Counted from the first letter of the stretch, positions 1-7,647 are shown. The stretch: 15,404 bases of DNA from CAZEDU01 sp964511185 (GCA_964511185.1 CAZEDU010000122.1:1-15404), one strand, 5' to 3'. Notes: a model not told the origin generated them from the sequence alone. Numbers and translations: made by a program.

Positions 1-1
1 C

Positions 2-139
2 GGGAATCGAAGGACGCGTCGGCCACCGCCCCGAGTTCAGCTCGTCGAACGTGCCGTCCGGGGCGGGGGGCAACGGCTTCACCGCGACGGGCTCGGGTTG
101 CTGCCACAGCGTCTTCAAGCGATCGAGAAAAGGGCTCAC
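2..139 (-). CDS. N-terminal fragment of an unrecognised protein (runs off left edge)
   Basis: A minus-strand reading frame runs open from a GTG at 139 to the window edge, giving about 46 residues that begin MSPFLDRLKTLWQQPEPV and continue with a proline-rich stretch. I chose the GTG because GGAG at 146-149 lies six bases upstream; the in-frame ATG at 145-143 directly abuts that GGAG and would leave no spacer. No signal peptide or motif is recognisable in the visible part and I do not know the family. It points the same way as the mutarotase upstream of it (stop at 256), with about 116 bp between them. Support is the open frame, the Shine-Dalgarno match and sensible amino-acid composition only. 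Confidence 0.5.
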   Translation of the reverse strand, partial: MSPFLDRLKTLWQQPEPVAVKPLPPAPDGTFDELNSGRWPTRPSIP

Positions 140-255
140 ACGCATCTCCGCGAACGGGAGCCGAGTGTGCCTGCAATGCACGAGGCGACTTCAAGAACTC
201 ACCGGGGCGCAACGTCGGCCGATGCCCCACACGCGAACGCCACGCGCGGCGAATT

Positions 256-1149
256 TCAAAATGGCGGCACCGCGTCGCCCGCCCCCAGGGCGAGCTCGAA
301 CGCGAAGCGCGCCTGTTCACCTGCAGACACATGCGCGAGCCCTTCTCCTGTCGCGAGCGCGCCGGCCGGCGCCGACCACGGCTCCACGCAGACGAACGGC
401 TTGTCCGGCTGGGTCCAGAGCACCAGGCACCGATAGCCTTCGGTCCAGCTGAGCCGCACCGGCGCCATTCCCGGCCGCGTCAGAAAAGTGCCCGCGGTCG
501 GGTGGTCGAGCAGGTGCAGATCCATCTCTCCACCGAAGTCGATGCGAGGCCGCTCGACGTGCGCGCCTCGAAGCTGGTCGTACGCGCGCGACGCGGCGGT
601 CTCCACCTGCACCTGCGCCTTGGTGCCGGGCGCGACCTGGAAGTACGGGTGCAGCCCCAGGTGCAGCGGCATCGGCGTCTCGTCGCGGTTCTCCACCACG
701 AGCTCGTGCATCAGCCGTCCGTCGAACACGGTCACCGCCAGCGTCAACCGAAACGCGTACGGGAACAGCGCGAGCGTGGCCTCGTCGGCGTCGAGCCGGC
801 ACTCGAGCCTGGCGCTCGTCTCGTCACACGCGGCCGACGTCACCTCGAATGCGCGCTGCCGCGCGAAGCCGTGCTGCGCCAGCTCGAACGAGCGGCCTTT
901 CGCTTCGTAGCGCCCGGTGGGCAGCTTGCCCGCCTGCGGAAACAGCACCGGAATGCCTCCCCGCACGTTCTTCGTCGAGTCGGCGAGCGTGGCGGGGTCG
1001 AGAAAGAGCACCTCGCTCCCGCCCACCCCGAAGCGCGTCACCAAGCCGCCGCGCGACGGCACCACCTCGGCCCGCCCGCCCTGGCCGTCGGTGAGCACGT
1101 AGGTCCGAAGCCCGCCGACGCCCGCTGCCTCTCGAATGTCCGCCGTCAC
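256..1149 (-). CDS. Aldose 1-epimerase / hexose mutarotase family protein
   Basis: A 297-residue protein of the galactose-mutarotase superfamily, which interconverts alpha and beta anomers of aldoses or hexose 6-phosphates in the cytoplasm. Visible family signatures are RGGIPVLFPQAG near residues 63-74, QHGFAR with His93, LHLGLHPYF with His167, and the C-terminal CVEPWSAP with Glu256 followed by TGEG. In characterised members the two histidines bind the sugar and the Glu acts as catalytic base. The length is normal for the family. The GTG start at 1149 overlaps the TGA of the upstream lipoprotein gene (GTGA), so translation is probably coupled. No signal peptide is seen. The sequence looks closer to the YeaD/LacX-like branch than to secreted GalM, but the substrate cannot be read from the sequence. 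Confidence 0.9.
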   Translation of the reverse strand: MTADIREAAGVGGLRTYVLTDGQGGRAEVVPSRGGLVTRFGVGGSEVLFLDPATLADSTKNVRGGIPVLFPQAGKLPTGRYEAKGRSFELAQHGFARQRAFEVTSAACDETSARLECRLDADEATLALFPYAFRLTLAVTVFDGRLMHELVVENRDETPMPLHLGLHPYFQVAPGTKAQVQVETAASRAYDQLRGAHVERPRIDFGGEMDLHLLDHPTAGTFLTRPGMAPVRLSWTEGYRCLVLWTQPDKPFVCVEPWSAPAGALATGEGLAHVSAGEQARFAFELALGAGDAVPPF

Positions 1150-1988
1150 GTCTTGATGATGTACGTGAAAACCAAGGACGGCTGCTGCACGTTGAACGGC
1201 ACCTGCGTGCCCACCGCCGGCGTCGGCGCCACGTACATGAAGTTCTGAATGCCGCCGCCGAGCTGCCCGGTGGTGAAATCGGCGTTCGAGCCGTAGACGC
1301 CTGCCCCGGTCCAGTTGAAGTTCCACCAGCCCTGGTTCGGCGCGGAGCCCGGGTTCTGCAGAAGGATGAGGTGGTTGTGCGCGGCGACCTCGTTCACCTG
1401 CTGAAAGTGCGCCTCCTCGCCGTACGCCTGACCTCGGGTGCGCGGCGAAAGGCCCGGCCCCTGTCCAGCGCCCACCGGCACCCGCCCCCGCAGGTCCGGC
1501 ACGTTGAACGTCGTCGAGCCGTTGCCCGAGCCGAACGTCGTGCCGACGACGGCGAACAGCGCCGAGTACGTCGTGCGGCTCACCGCCGCGCCGTCGCAGA
1601 GCAGCCACCCCGCCGGCGCGCTCGCGCCCACGTACGGCAGCACCACCCCCGCGGGGAGCTGACCGACAGGACCTACCGGCCCCACGGCGCCTTGCGGACC
1701 TTGCACCCCCTGCACGCCTTGAACGCCCTGGTCCCCTTTGTCGCCCTTGGGCCCGGCCAGCACGAGGAGCCCGCCGTCCACCAACAGCGTGCCACCGTCC
1801 GCGATGCTCACGTACAGGTCGCCAATCGCTCCGGGCAGCCCCTGCGGACCCGGCGGCCCCTCTGGACCGGGCCCGCCTCGTTCGCCTGAAGGGCCCGGCG
1901 GCCCAGGCACGTCCGAGATGCAACCGGCCCCAGCCACACAGACGAGTGCAATCACGGGAATGGCTCGCACGTTGGAAGAGCGTGCCAC
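1146..1988 (-). CDS. Collagen-like lipoprotein with phage tail-collar domain
   Basis: A 280-residue predicted surface lipoprotein. Residues 1-23 form a signal peptide ending in AGAGC, so Cys23 is the likely lipidation site. Two Gly-X-Y collagen-like tracts follow (about 29-56 and 79-109), separated by a short non-repetitive segment. Residues 112-180 carry a clear tail-collar signature: PAGWLLCDG, then TTFNVPDLRGRVPVG. The remaining hundred residues are rich in Gly, Asn and aromatic residues and read like a fibre tip. Collar domains occur in phage tail fibres and in bacterial microcystin-dependent-protein-like proteins; collagen tracts usually drive trimerisation. GTG at 1988 is used as start; another GTG at 1970 would also keep the signal peptide, and neither has a strong Shine-Dalgarno. 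The gene lies 30 bp after gshA and overlaps the mutarotase. No other phage gene is nearby, so I infer a cellular surface role. Confidence 0.85.
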   Translation of the reverse strand: MARSSNVRAIPVIALVCVAGAGCISDVPGPPGPSGERGGPGPEGPPGPQGLPGAIGDLYVSIADGGTLLVDGGLLVLAGPKGDKGDQGVQGVQGVQGPQGAVGPVGPVGQLPAGVVLPYVGASAPAGWLLCDGAAVSRTTYSALFAVVGTTFGSGNGSTTFNVPDLRGRVPVGAGQGPGLSPRTRGQAYGEEAHFQQVNEVAAHNHLILLQNPGSAPNQGWWNFNWTGAGVYGSNADFTTGQLGGGIQNFMYVAPTPAVGTQVPFNVQQPSLVFTYIIKT

Positions 1989-2018
1989 AAGCCAGCGGTG
2001 AACTGGAATGAACAGCCG

Positions 2019-3350
2019 TTATCCGACGCGGCGCGCGGCGAGCAGCGCCTCCGGGGAGAGGCCCCGGTCGAAGTCGTCGAGCACGGCCCGCGCCGGAGAG
2101 CGGCCCGAGGCGGCCAGCGCGCGCAACGGCTCGAGCAGCGGCGCGTCCTGGGCGTCCAGCCGCTGGAGCCCCCGCCGCGCAATCTCCACCAGCTCCCGCG
2201 CGAGTGCGGCGAGCGGCGTTCGGCCCAGCGCGCCTTCCAGCCCCTTCTTCCTCGCCTCGTCGTGAAACCGAAGGTGCGCCTCGAACGACAGCTTCGGCAG
2301 CAGCTGGTCCAGCTCGTCCATCGCCGCCGCGTCGTAGAGCAGCCCCCGAAACAGCGCCGCCAAGGCGCCGGTCATCGCGGCCCCGTTGCAGTCGGCGCTG
2401 CGAAACTCGAGCACCCGCTTGATGCGCACCTCGGGGAACAGGGTCGAGAGGTGATCGATCCAGTCGGCGTACAGCGCGGGCTTGCCGTCGAAGCCGCCGC
2501 GCAGCAGCTCCCCAAAGGTCATGCGCGGCTTCAGGTACTGCCCGTCGCGGCGCAGGAAGAGCAGCGGCACGTCCAGCGCCCACGCCACGTACGCGCGGTA
2601 CGAGAAGCCGCCGTCGAGCATCGACGGGAGGTAGCCGCAGCGCGCCGAGTCGACCTCGCTCCACACCCGGCTGCGATACGACAGGTAGCCGGTCGGTTTT
2701 CCGTCCTTGAGCGGGCTGTTCGCGTACAGCGCCAGCACCACCGGCGCCATGCGCGCCGCGAGGCCGACCTTGCGCGCGCAGTCGGCCTCGTCGCGCCAGT
2801 CGAGCGACACCTGCGCGGTGGCCGTCATCAACATCATGTCGAGCGCCAACGCGCCGCGGGAACCCAAGGTCTCGCGCATCGCGCGGTAGCGCGCCTTCGG
2901 CATCCAGGGCTGCTCGGCCACCGTCCCGAACGGGCGATACCCCAGCGCCACGAACGACAGCCCGAGCGATTCTCCCGCGCGCGTGAGCCGCTCCAGGTGC
3001 TTCAGGTTCTCCGCGTGCACTTGGCGGGCGCTGAACGCCGGCGCCCCCGACAGCTCGAGCTGGCCGCCGGGCTCGAGCGAGATGGTCGCCGCGCCTTCGG
3101 TGAGCGCGATCGTCGGCGCGCCGGGCCCCTCCTTGAACGCCTCGAGCCCCTCGTCCGCCAGCGCGTGCAGGAGCGCGCCAATGCCGCCCTCGCCTTCGTA
3201 CGGCACCGGCGCGGCGCCGCGGAACACCAGCTTCTCGTGCTCGAGCCCGATTCGATGCTCCGAAGGCGGCCGCTCGGCGGCGCGAAAGTACGCCACCAGC
3301 TCGTCCACCGTCTGAAGCGGCCGCTCTTCGGCCGGAAGGTCCAAAGACAT
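2019..3350 (-). CDS. gshA: Glutamate-cysteine ligase, plant/alphaproteobacterial type
   Basis: A 443-residue cytoplasmic enzyme that joins L-glutamate and L-cysteine with ATP, the first step of glutathione synthesis. It belongs to the GCS2/plant-type family rather than the E. coli GshA type. Visible family blocks are IGLEHEKLVF (34-43), SLEPGGQLELSGAP (91-104), the DMMLMTATAQVSLDW region, ALYANSPLKDGKPTGYLSYR, and DHLSTLFPEVRIKR followed by EFRSADCN. Length is typical. The ATG at 3350 follows a very short leader behind a TATAAC box. It heads a minus-strand run with the lipoprotein and mutarotase genes, although nothing links their functions. No gshB is present in this window, so whether the product is glutathione or stops at gamma-glutamylcysteine cannot be told. 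Confidence 0.95.
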   Translation of the reverse strand: MSLDLPAEERPLQTVDELVAYFRAAERPPSEHRIGLEHEKLVFRGAAPVPYEGEGGIGALLHALADEGLEAFKEGPGAPTIALTEGAATISLEPGGQLELSGAPAFSARQVHAENLKHLERLTRAGESLGLSFVALGYRPFGTVAEQPWMPKARYRAMRETLGSRGALALDMMLMTATAQVSLDWRDEADCARKVGLAARMAPVVLALYANSPLKDGKPTGYLSYRSRVWSEVDSARCGYLPSMLDGGFSYRAYVAWALDVPLLFLRRDGQYLKPRMTFGELLRGGFDGKPALYADWIDHLSTLFPEVRIKRVLEFRSADCNGAAMTGALAALFRGLLYDAAAMDELDQLLPKLSFEAHLRFHDEARKKGLEGALGRTPLAALARELVEIARRGLQRLDAQDAPLLEPLRALAASGRSPARAVLDDFDRGLSPEALLAARRVG

Positions 3351-3361
3351 CGGAGCGGCGC

Positions 3362-3369
3362 GTTATAAC
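3362..3369. promoter_or_regulatory. Palindromic GTTATAAC, shared -10-like element between gshA and the EI24 gene
   Basis: GTTATAAC is a perfect 8-bp palindrome in the 61-bp divergent spacer, so a TATAAC -10-like box is read in both directions. Toward gshA it would give a nearly leaderless message; toward the EI24 gene it would give a leader of about 35 bases containing GAAAGG. No good -35 box is visible 16-18 bp away on either strand, so it may depend on an activator, an alternative sigma factor, or be an operator. Confidence 0.35.
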
Positions 3370-3397
3370 CGCGCGACGGCCGATGCGCCGATGGAAT

Positions 3398-3403
3398 GAA
3401 AGG
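3398..3403 (+). promoter_or_regulatory. Shine-Dalgarno GAAAGG for the EI24 gene
   Basis: GAAAGG ends eight bases before the ATG at 3412. It supports that start and frame over the overlapping frame that opens at 3396. Confidence 0.5.
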
Positions 3404-3411
3404 CCAGCGCC

Positions 3412-4200
3412 ATGGAAAGCCTCCCGACCTTGCCGGCCCGCCCCGCCTTGTCCGACATGTGGGTGGGCTTCTCGCTGCCCATGCGGGCCTTCACGTTGAT
3501 CCGCCAGAACCGCAAGCTCCAGCGGCTCTCGGCGCTGTGCTCCGCGGTCACCTTCGTCACGCTCACCGGCTGGGTGGCGCTGCTCTCCACCCAGTTCGGC
3601 GGGTGGCTGCACTGGCTCTGGACGAAGCCGGACAGCTGGTACGGCCAAGCCCTCTGGTACCTCGTCGGCGTGCTCACCTTCGTCGTGCTGCTCGCCGCGG
3701 GCGCCAGCGCCTTGCCGCTCCTGCTCCTCGCGCCGCTGCAGGACCCGCTCTCCGAGGCGACCGAGGAGCTGTTGGGCGAAGGCGCCGCTCCGGGCTTTTC
3801 GGTCCAGGGGCTCGCCCGCGGCACCTACGCCGCGCTCCGGCACACCTTCGGCCGCGTGCTGATTCTGCTCCTCGGCTACGCGGTGTTCTTCCCGCTGCAC
3901 TTCATCCCGGGCGCCGGCTCCGTCGTGTCGACCGTGCTCTCCACCAGCTGGACCATCTGGTGGCTCGCCGGGGAGTACTTGAGCGCCCCGATGGCCCGGC
4001 ATCTCTATCGATTTCGCGACGTTCGAAAGGCGATGGGTCAGCGCACCGCGCTCATGTTGGGCTTCGGCGGCGCGCTGTTCTTGCTGCTCTGGGTGCCCAT
4101 CCTCAACTTCTTCCTCATCCCCATCGCGACGGTGGGTGGCACCCTTCTCTACCTGTCGCTGAAACGATCGGGAACGCTTTCGCCCCCAGCGCAGTTGTAG
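3412..4200 (+). CDS. EI24 / CysZ-like multi-pass membrane protein
   Basis: A 262-residue inner-membrane protein. Hydrophobic segments lie at about residues 40-60, 81-107, 148-166, 168-190 and 212-250, with a polar loop at 109-145 holding LQDPLSEATEELLGEG. The hydrophobic pattern and the PLQDPLSEATEE block after the second helix fit the EI24 domain family (PF07264), which includes the sulfate permease CysZ. Many myxobacterial members have unknown cargo, so sulfate uptake is only a possibility; adjacency to gshA, a sulfur-metabolism gene, makes it worth considering. There is no cleavable signal peptide. Start ATG 3412 is backed by GAAAGG at 3398-3403. The product ends with a short Pro/Ser tail after a final basic KRSG. 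Confidence 0.8.
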   Translation: MESLPTLPARPALSDMWVGFSLPMRAFTLIRQNRKLQRLSALCSAVTFVTLTGWVALLSTQFGGWLHWLWTKPDSWYGQALWYLVGVLTFVVLLAAGASALPLLLLAPLQDPLSEATEELLGEGAAPGFSVQGLARGTYAALRHTFGRVLILLLGYAVFFPLHFIPGAGSVVSTVLSTSWTIWWLAGEYLSAPMARHLYRFRDVRKAMGQRTALMLGFGGALFLLLWVPILNFFLIPIATVGGTLLYLSLKRSGTLSPPAQL

Positions 4201-4208
4201 CCTTGTTC

Positions 4209-4221
4209 CAATGGCCCATTG
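4209..4221. repeat. 13-bp inverted repeat CAATGG-C-CCATTG
   Basis: A perfect 6-bp-arm palindrome around one central base, nine bases after the EI24 stop and upstream of the large protease gene. There is no T-tract after it, so a terminator is unlikely. An operator is possible; function unknown. Confidence 0.4.
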
Positions 4222-4223
4222 TC

Positions 4224-4252
4224 TTGATGCCCTGGGAGGCCGTGATTAGTCT
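4224..4252 (+). promoter_or_regulatory. Possible promoter of the S41 protease gene
   Basis: TTGATG at 4224-4229 is followed, after 17 bp, by TAGTCT at 4247-4252. The -35 box is good and the -10 weak. If used, the message would start near 4259 and carry a leader of more than 100 bases. This is a motif match only. Confidence 0.25.
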
Positions 4253-4260
4253 TCCTCGCC

Positions 4261-4283
4261 GATGCACGTGCACGCGCTGCATC
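4261..4283. repeat. Inverted repeat GATGCA-N11-TGCATC
   Basis: Six-base perfect arms flank eleven bases in the protease leader region. As RNA it could form a hairpin; as DNA it resembles a dimer-binding operator. The rest of the 4201-4372 gap shows no gene I can support. Confidence 0.35.
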
Positions 4284-4372
4284 CTTGCGAGCCCATCTCG
4301 CGTTCCTTCCTCACCCACGTCGTCCTGGGCGGGCAAACCATTCGGTTTCTCCGTCGTTAAGTGAGCTCCTTC

Positions 4373-7300
4373 ATGCCCCGCATGCTCCGTCGCCTGGTCG
4401 CCATCGCCATCCTCTTGGGAGTCTGGGCGGGAATCGGAAGCGACCGCGCCCCCGTCTCCATGACGCTCAGCGAGGCGGTGGCCGCCCCAGCCAAGTGGAG
4501 CGAGCCGCAGGCCCCCCGCTCGTCCGACAAGCCGGCGCACGAGCTGTCGTCGTTGCGCATCTTCACGAAGGTCATCCTCTACGTGAAGGACAACTACGTC
4601 GACCCCAAGCGCGTGAAGCCGAAGGAGATGATGGTCAACGCGCTCGAGTACGTCGAAAAGACGGTGCCCGACGTGATGGTCGAGCCGAGCGCCGACAACA
4701 CCAAGGTGAAGCTGAACGTGAACGGCAAGGTCCGCGAGTTCGACCTGTCGCACGTCGACTCGCTCTGGAAGATGTCGTTCACGCTCAAGGACGTCTTCGA
4801 CTACGTGGCGAAGAACATGCGGCCGATGGAGGACACCCGCGACATCGAGTACGCGGCGGTCAACGGCATGCTCAGCACGCTCGATCCGCACTCGGTGCTG
4901 CTGCGCCCCGAGATGTACCGGGAGATGAAGCTCACCACCAAGGGCGAGTTCGGCGGCCTGGGCTTCGTCATCCAGATGAAGGAAGGCAACCTGACCGTGG
5001 TGAAGGTGCTGCCGAAGACCCCGGCGCACCGCGCGGGCATCAAGAAGGACGACCAGATTCGGAAGATCGGCGAAGAGTCGACCGTCAACATGGACCTGAA
5101 CGAGGCGGTCTCGAAGCTGCGCGGCCCGGTCGACTCGAAGGTCAGCATCACCGTCGAGCGCGCGAGCTGGGACAAGCCGCAGACGATGCAGCTCACCCGC
5201 GCGCTCATCAACATCGAGTCGGTGCAGTCGAAGATGCTCGCGCAGAACGTCGGCTACGTGCGCCTGAAGAACTTCCAGGGCAACACCACCCGCCACCTGC
5301 AGCAGGCGCTCGAAGAGCTGAACCAGAAGGCCGGCCCGAACGGCCTGAAGGGCCTGGTGCTCGACCTCCGCGGCAACCCCGGCGGCCTGCTCGAGCAGGC
5401 GATCCAGGTCTCCGACCTGTTCGTCTCGAACGGCACCATCGTCGCGACGGTGGGCTTGTCGGACAAGCTCCGCGAAGAGAAGAAGGCGCACGCGGACGAC
5501 GGCGACAACGCCTACCCCATCGCCGTGCTGGTGAACGCCGGCAGCGCCTCGGCCTCCGAGATCGTCGCCGGCGCGCTGAAGAACCTGAACCGCGCGGTGG
5601 TGATCGGCCGGCAGACGTTCGGCAAGGGCTCGGTGCAGGTGCTCTACGACTTCCCGGACGAGAGCGCCCTCAAGCTGACCATCGCCAAGTACCTCACGCC
5701 GGGCGACGTCTCGATTCAGGAAGTCGGCATCGTGCCCGACATCGAGCTGATCCCCACCCGCGTCACCAAGGAGCGCGTCGACGTCTTCGCGCCCCGCAAG
5801 TCGGTGGGCGAGGCGGATCTCGATCACCACTTCTCCAACCCCTCGAGCGCGCAGGCGGCCAAGAAGCGCGCCGACGTCCTCGGGCGCGAGAAGCCGCTCG
5901 AGCAGCTCAAGTACCTGAAGGAAGATCCGAAGGAGAAGGACGCCTCCGCCCGCCAGCAGAAGGCCGAGGAAGGCAAGGACGGCAAGCTGTCGAAGACCGA
6001 CAAGGGCGGCAAGAAGGGCAAGGGCAAGGACCCGCTGCTCGACGTGGACATCTCGGGCACCGACGAAGACCTGGACGACCAGCTCGACGCCGAGTCGCAG
6101 GACGAGATCAAGGAAGACTTCGAGGTGCTCTTCGCGCGCGACTACGTGCTGAAGGCCCCGTACACCGACCGCGACCGCATGCTCAAAGAGGGCCGCGGCT
6201 TCGTCGACGAGAAGCGCCGGCAGGAAGACGAGCGCATCTCGAACGCGATCAGCGCGCTCGGCATCGACTGGTCGCACGGCCAGAGCCCGAAGGCCCCGCA
6301 GCTGTTCGCCACGCTCAAGCCGACCGCCGACAAGCGCATTCAGGCCGGCGACCTGGTCGAGCTGGAGCTGACGGTCGAGAACCGCGGCAGCGAGCCGGTG
6401 AAGCGGCTGCGCGCGTGGACCGAGTCCGACAACGCGTTCCTGGACCGCCGCGAGTTCGTCTTCGGCGGCTTGAAGCCGAGCGAGAAGCGCACCTGGATGG
6501 TGCCGGTGCGGCTGCCGAAGGACCTGACGTCCCGCCGCGACGCGGTGAGCATCCACCTGTTCGACGACAAGGGCCAGCTCGGCGAGCCGGTGGTGAGCGA
6601 GCTCAACTTCGTCGAGCTGCCCCGGCCCACCTTCGCCTTCGCGTACCAGCTGCAGGACGACTGCTCGGCCTGCAACGGCGACGGCATCGCGCAGCGCGGA
6701 GAGTCGGTGCAGGTGCTGCTCGATGTCACCAACACGGGCAGCGGCAAGGCGCTCGACTCGTTCGCGCAGATCAAGAATGCCGCCGACCAGAACATCTTCA
6801 TCGAGAAAGGCCGGTTCAAGCTGGGCGAGATCGGCCCGGGCGAGACGAAGACCGCGCGCTTCTCACTCGAGGTGAAGAAGGCCTACAAGGGCGACGACTT
6901 CAACTTGAAGCTCGCGATCATCGACGAGCCGCTCGAGGAGTTCACCACCGAGAAGCTGACCATCCCGGTCTCGGAGAAGTCTGTCGCGCTCGCGCCAGCC
7001 GGCAAGGGCAAGAACGTGCTCAAGCTCAACGAGAAGGCGGAGATCTTCGCCAACGCCGAAGCCACCGGCGAGCCGATCGCGCGCTTGCCCAAGGGCGCGG
7101 TCCTCACCGAGCTGGCGCGCAACGAGCAAGTCGCGAAGGTCGAGTGGGAGAAAGAGCGCCCGGGCTTCGTGCGGCTCTCCGAGGCGAAGGACCTGAAGGG
7201 CGGCAAGCCGGCGTTCCCGAAGGAGATCGAACGCGTGCCCGCCGCGCAGCCGCCGCAGATCGTGCTGAGCGTCGACCCGGCCAGCGGCGGCGTGGTGACC

Positions 7301-7570
7301 GACAGCGAGCGCTTCACCCTCTCCGGCACCGTCACCAACCCCGGCCACCTGCTCGACATGTACGTGCTGGTGAACGACCAGAAGGTCTTCTTCAAGCCGG
7401 GCACCGACGGCGACGGCAAGAAGCAGATTCGCTTCACCGCCGAGTTCGCGCTGAAGGAAGGCAACAACGCGGTGCTGGTGGTGGCGCGCGAGAGCCCGGA
7501 GCTCGCCAGCCGGAAGACGCTCGTGGTGCGCCGCCGGCCCGTCGCCGTGGCGCAGAAGCTCGAGCGGTAA
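4373..7570 (+). CDS. S41 family C-terminal-processing (tail-specific) protease with long Ig-like extension
   Basis: A 1065-residue exported serine protease of the Ctp/Prc family. An N-terminal hydrophobic stretch (about 5-20) acts as signal peptide or anchor. A CtpA-like N-terminal region precedes a PDZ domain (about 190-265, beginning EFGGLGFVIQMKEG). The S41 core spans about 290-460: NAGSASASEI holds the nucleophile Ser393, and FGKGSVQ holds Lys418 and Gln422. The 25-residue Ser-Lys and 4-residue Lys-Gln spacings equal those of Prc, D1P and CtpB. After a Lys/Gly/Asp-rich linker (about 500-570) come roughly 450 extra residues: two Ig-like segments (about 645-745 and 752-870, the second opening with CSACNGDG), an SH3-like stretch (about 875-945) and a final beta-rich domain (about 960-1055). 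Typical Ctps have 400-700 residues. ATG 4373 was chosen because GAG lies seven bases upstream; GTG 4361 is an alternative. It probably acts in the periplasm. Confidence 0.9.
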   Translation: MPRMLRRLVAIAILLGVWAGIGSDRAPVSMTLSEAVAAPAKWSEPQAPRSSDKPAHELSSLRIFTKVILYVKDNYVDPKRVKPKEMMVNALEYVEKTVPDVMVEPSADNTKVKLNVNGKVREFDLSHVDSLWKMSFTLKDVFDYVAKNMRPMEDTRDIEYAAVNGMLSTLDPHSVLLRPEMYREMKLTTKGEFGGLGFVIQMKEGNLTVVKVLPKTPAHRAGIKKDDQIRKIGEESTVNMDLNEAVSKLRGPVDSKVSITVERASWDKPQTMQLTRALINIESVQSKMLAQNVGYVRLKNFQGNTTRHLQQALEELNQKAGPNGLKGLVLDLRGNPGGLLEQAIQVSDLFVSNGTIVATVGLSDKLREEKKAHADDGDNAYPIAVLVNAGSASASEIVAGALKNLNRAVVIGRQTFGKGSVQVLYDFPDESALKLTIAKYLTPGDVSIQEVGIVPDIELIPTRVTKERVDVFAPRKSVGEADLDHHFSNPSSAQAAKKRADVLGREKPLEQLKYLKEDPKEKDASARQQKAEEGKDGKLSKTDKGGKKGKGKDPLLDVDISGTDEDLDDQLDAESQDEIKEDFEVLFARDYVLKAPYTDRDRMLKEGRGFVDEKRRQEDERISNAISALGIDWSHGQSPKAPQLFATLKPTADKRIQAGDLVELELTVENRGSEPVKRLRAWTESDNAFLDRREFVFGGLKPSEKRTWMVPVRLPKDLTSRRDAVSIHLFDDKGQLGEPVVSELNFVELPRPTFAFAYQLQDDCSACNGDGIAQRGESVQVLLDVTNTGSGKALDSFAQIKNAADQNIFIEKGRFKLGEIGPGETKTARFSLEVKKAYKGDDFNLKLAIIDEPLEEFTTEKLTIPVSEKSVALAPAGKGKNVLKLNEKAEIFANAEATGEPIARLPKGAVLTELARNEQVAKVEWEKERPGFVRLSEAKDLKGGKPAFPKEIERVPAAQPPQIVLSVDPASGGVVTDSERFTLSGTVTNPGHLLDMYVLVNDQKVFFKPGTDGDGKKQIRFTAEFALKEGNNAVLVVARESPELASRKTLVVRRRPVAVAQKLER

Positions 7571-7573
7571 ACC

Positions 7574-7603
7574 CTCAATCGCGCGTCGCTTTTGTTGATT
7601 GAG
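7574..7603 (+). terminator. Possible stem-loop after the protease gene
   Basis: CTCAATC at 7574-7580 pairs perfectly with GATTGAG at 7597-7603 across a 16-base loop, four bases after the protease TAA. There is no T-run downstream, so it is not a classical intrinsic terminator; it could be a 3'-end stabiliser or an operator for the next gene. Confidence 0.3.
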
Positions 7604-7623
7604 CGGCCGGCGCGAACTACCGT
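7595..7623 (+). promoter_or_regulatory. Possible promoter of the outer-membrane protein gene
   Basis: TTGATT at 7595-7600 and TACCGT at 7618-7623 are separated by 17 bp. A start near 7630 would leave a leader of about 25 bases with the strong Shine-Dalgarno at 7641. The -35 overlaps the right arm of the stem-loop. Weak -10; motif match only. Confidence 0.3.
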
Positions 7624-7640
7624 CGTCCTCACGTTTTTCC

Positions 7641-7647
7641 GGGAGGA
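7641..7647 (+). promoter_or_regulatory. Shine-Dalgarno GGGAGGA that fixes the start at 7656
   Basis: GGGAGGA sits eight bases before ATG 7656. This decides the start in favour of 7656 over the in-frame ATG-less upstream extension to 7599 and leaves a clean signal peptide at the N terminus. Confidence 0.75.

Noticed and set aside
140..255. Small gene or promoter in the left intergenic gap
   Set aside because: No frame with start, Shine-Dalgarno and sensible composition; a TTGAAG on the minus strand lacks a matching -10.
1690..1745. Short tandem DNA repeat of about nine bases
   Set aside because: It encodes the repeated Gly-Val-Gln triplets of the collagen tract and is explained by the protein.
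1150..4002. Upstream part of a 1248-codon minus-strand open frame that ends in the mutarotase
   Set aside because: It crosses the lipoprotein, gshA and EI24 genes in other frames, is Arg/Ala/Gly-rich and has no family features. Only the segment from GTG 1149 is real.
4115..6556. 813-codon antisense frame opposite the protease
   Set aside because: Leu/Val/Arg/His-rich composition with no recognisable domain, typical of antisense frames in GC-rich genes.
4285..7602. 1105-codon plus-strand frame overlapping the S41 protease
   Set aside because: Arg/Gly/Ala-rich shadow of a high-GC gene in another frame; the protease frame carries the PDZ and catalytic motifs.
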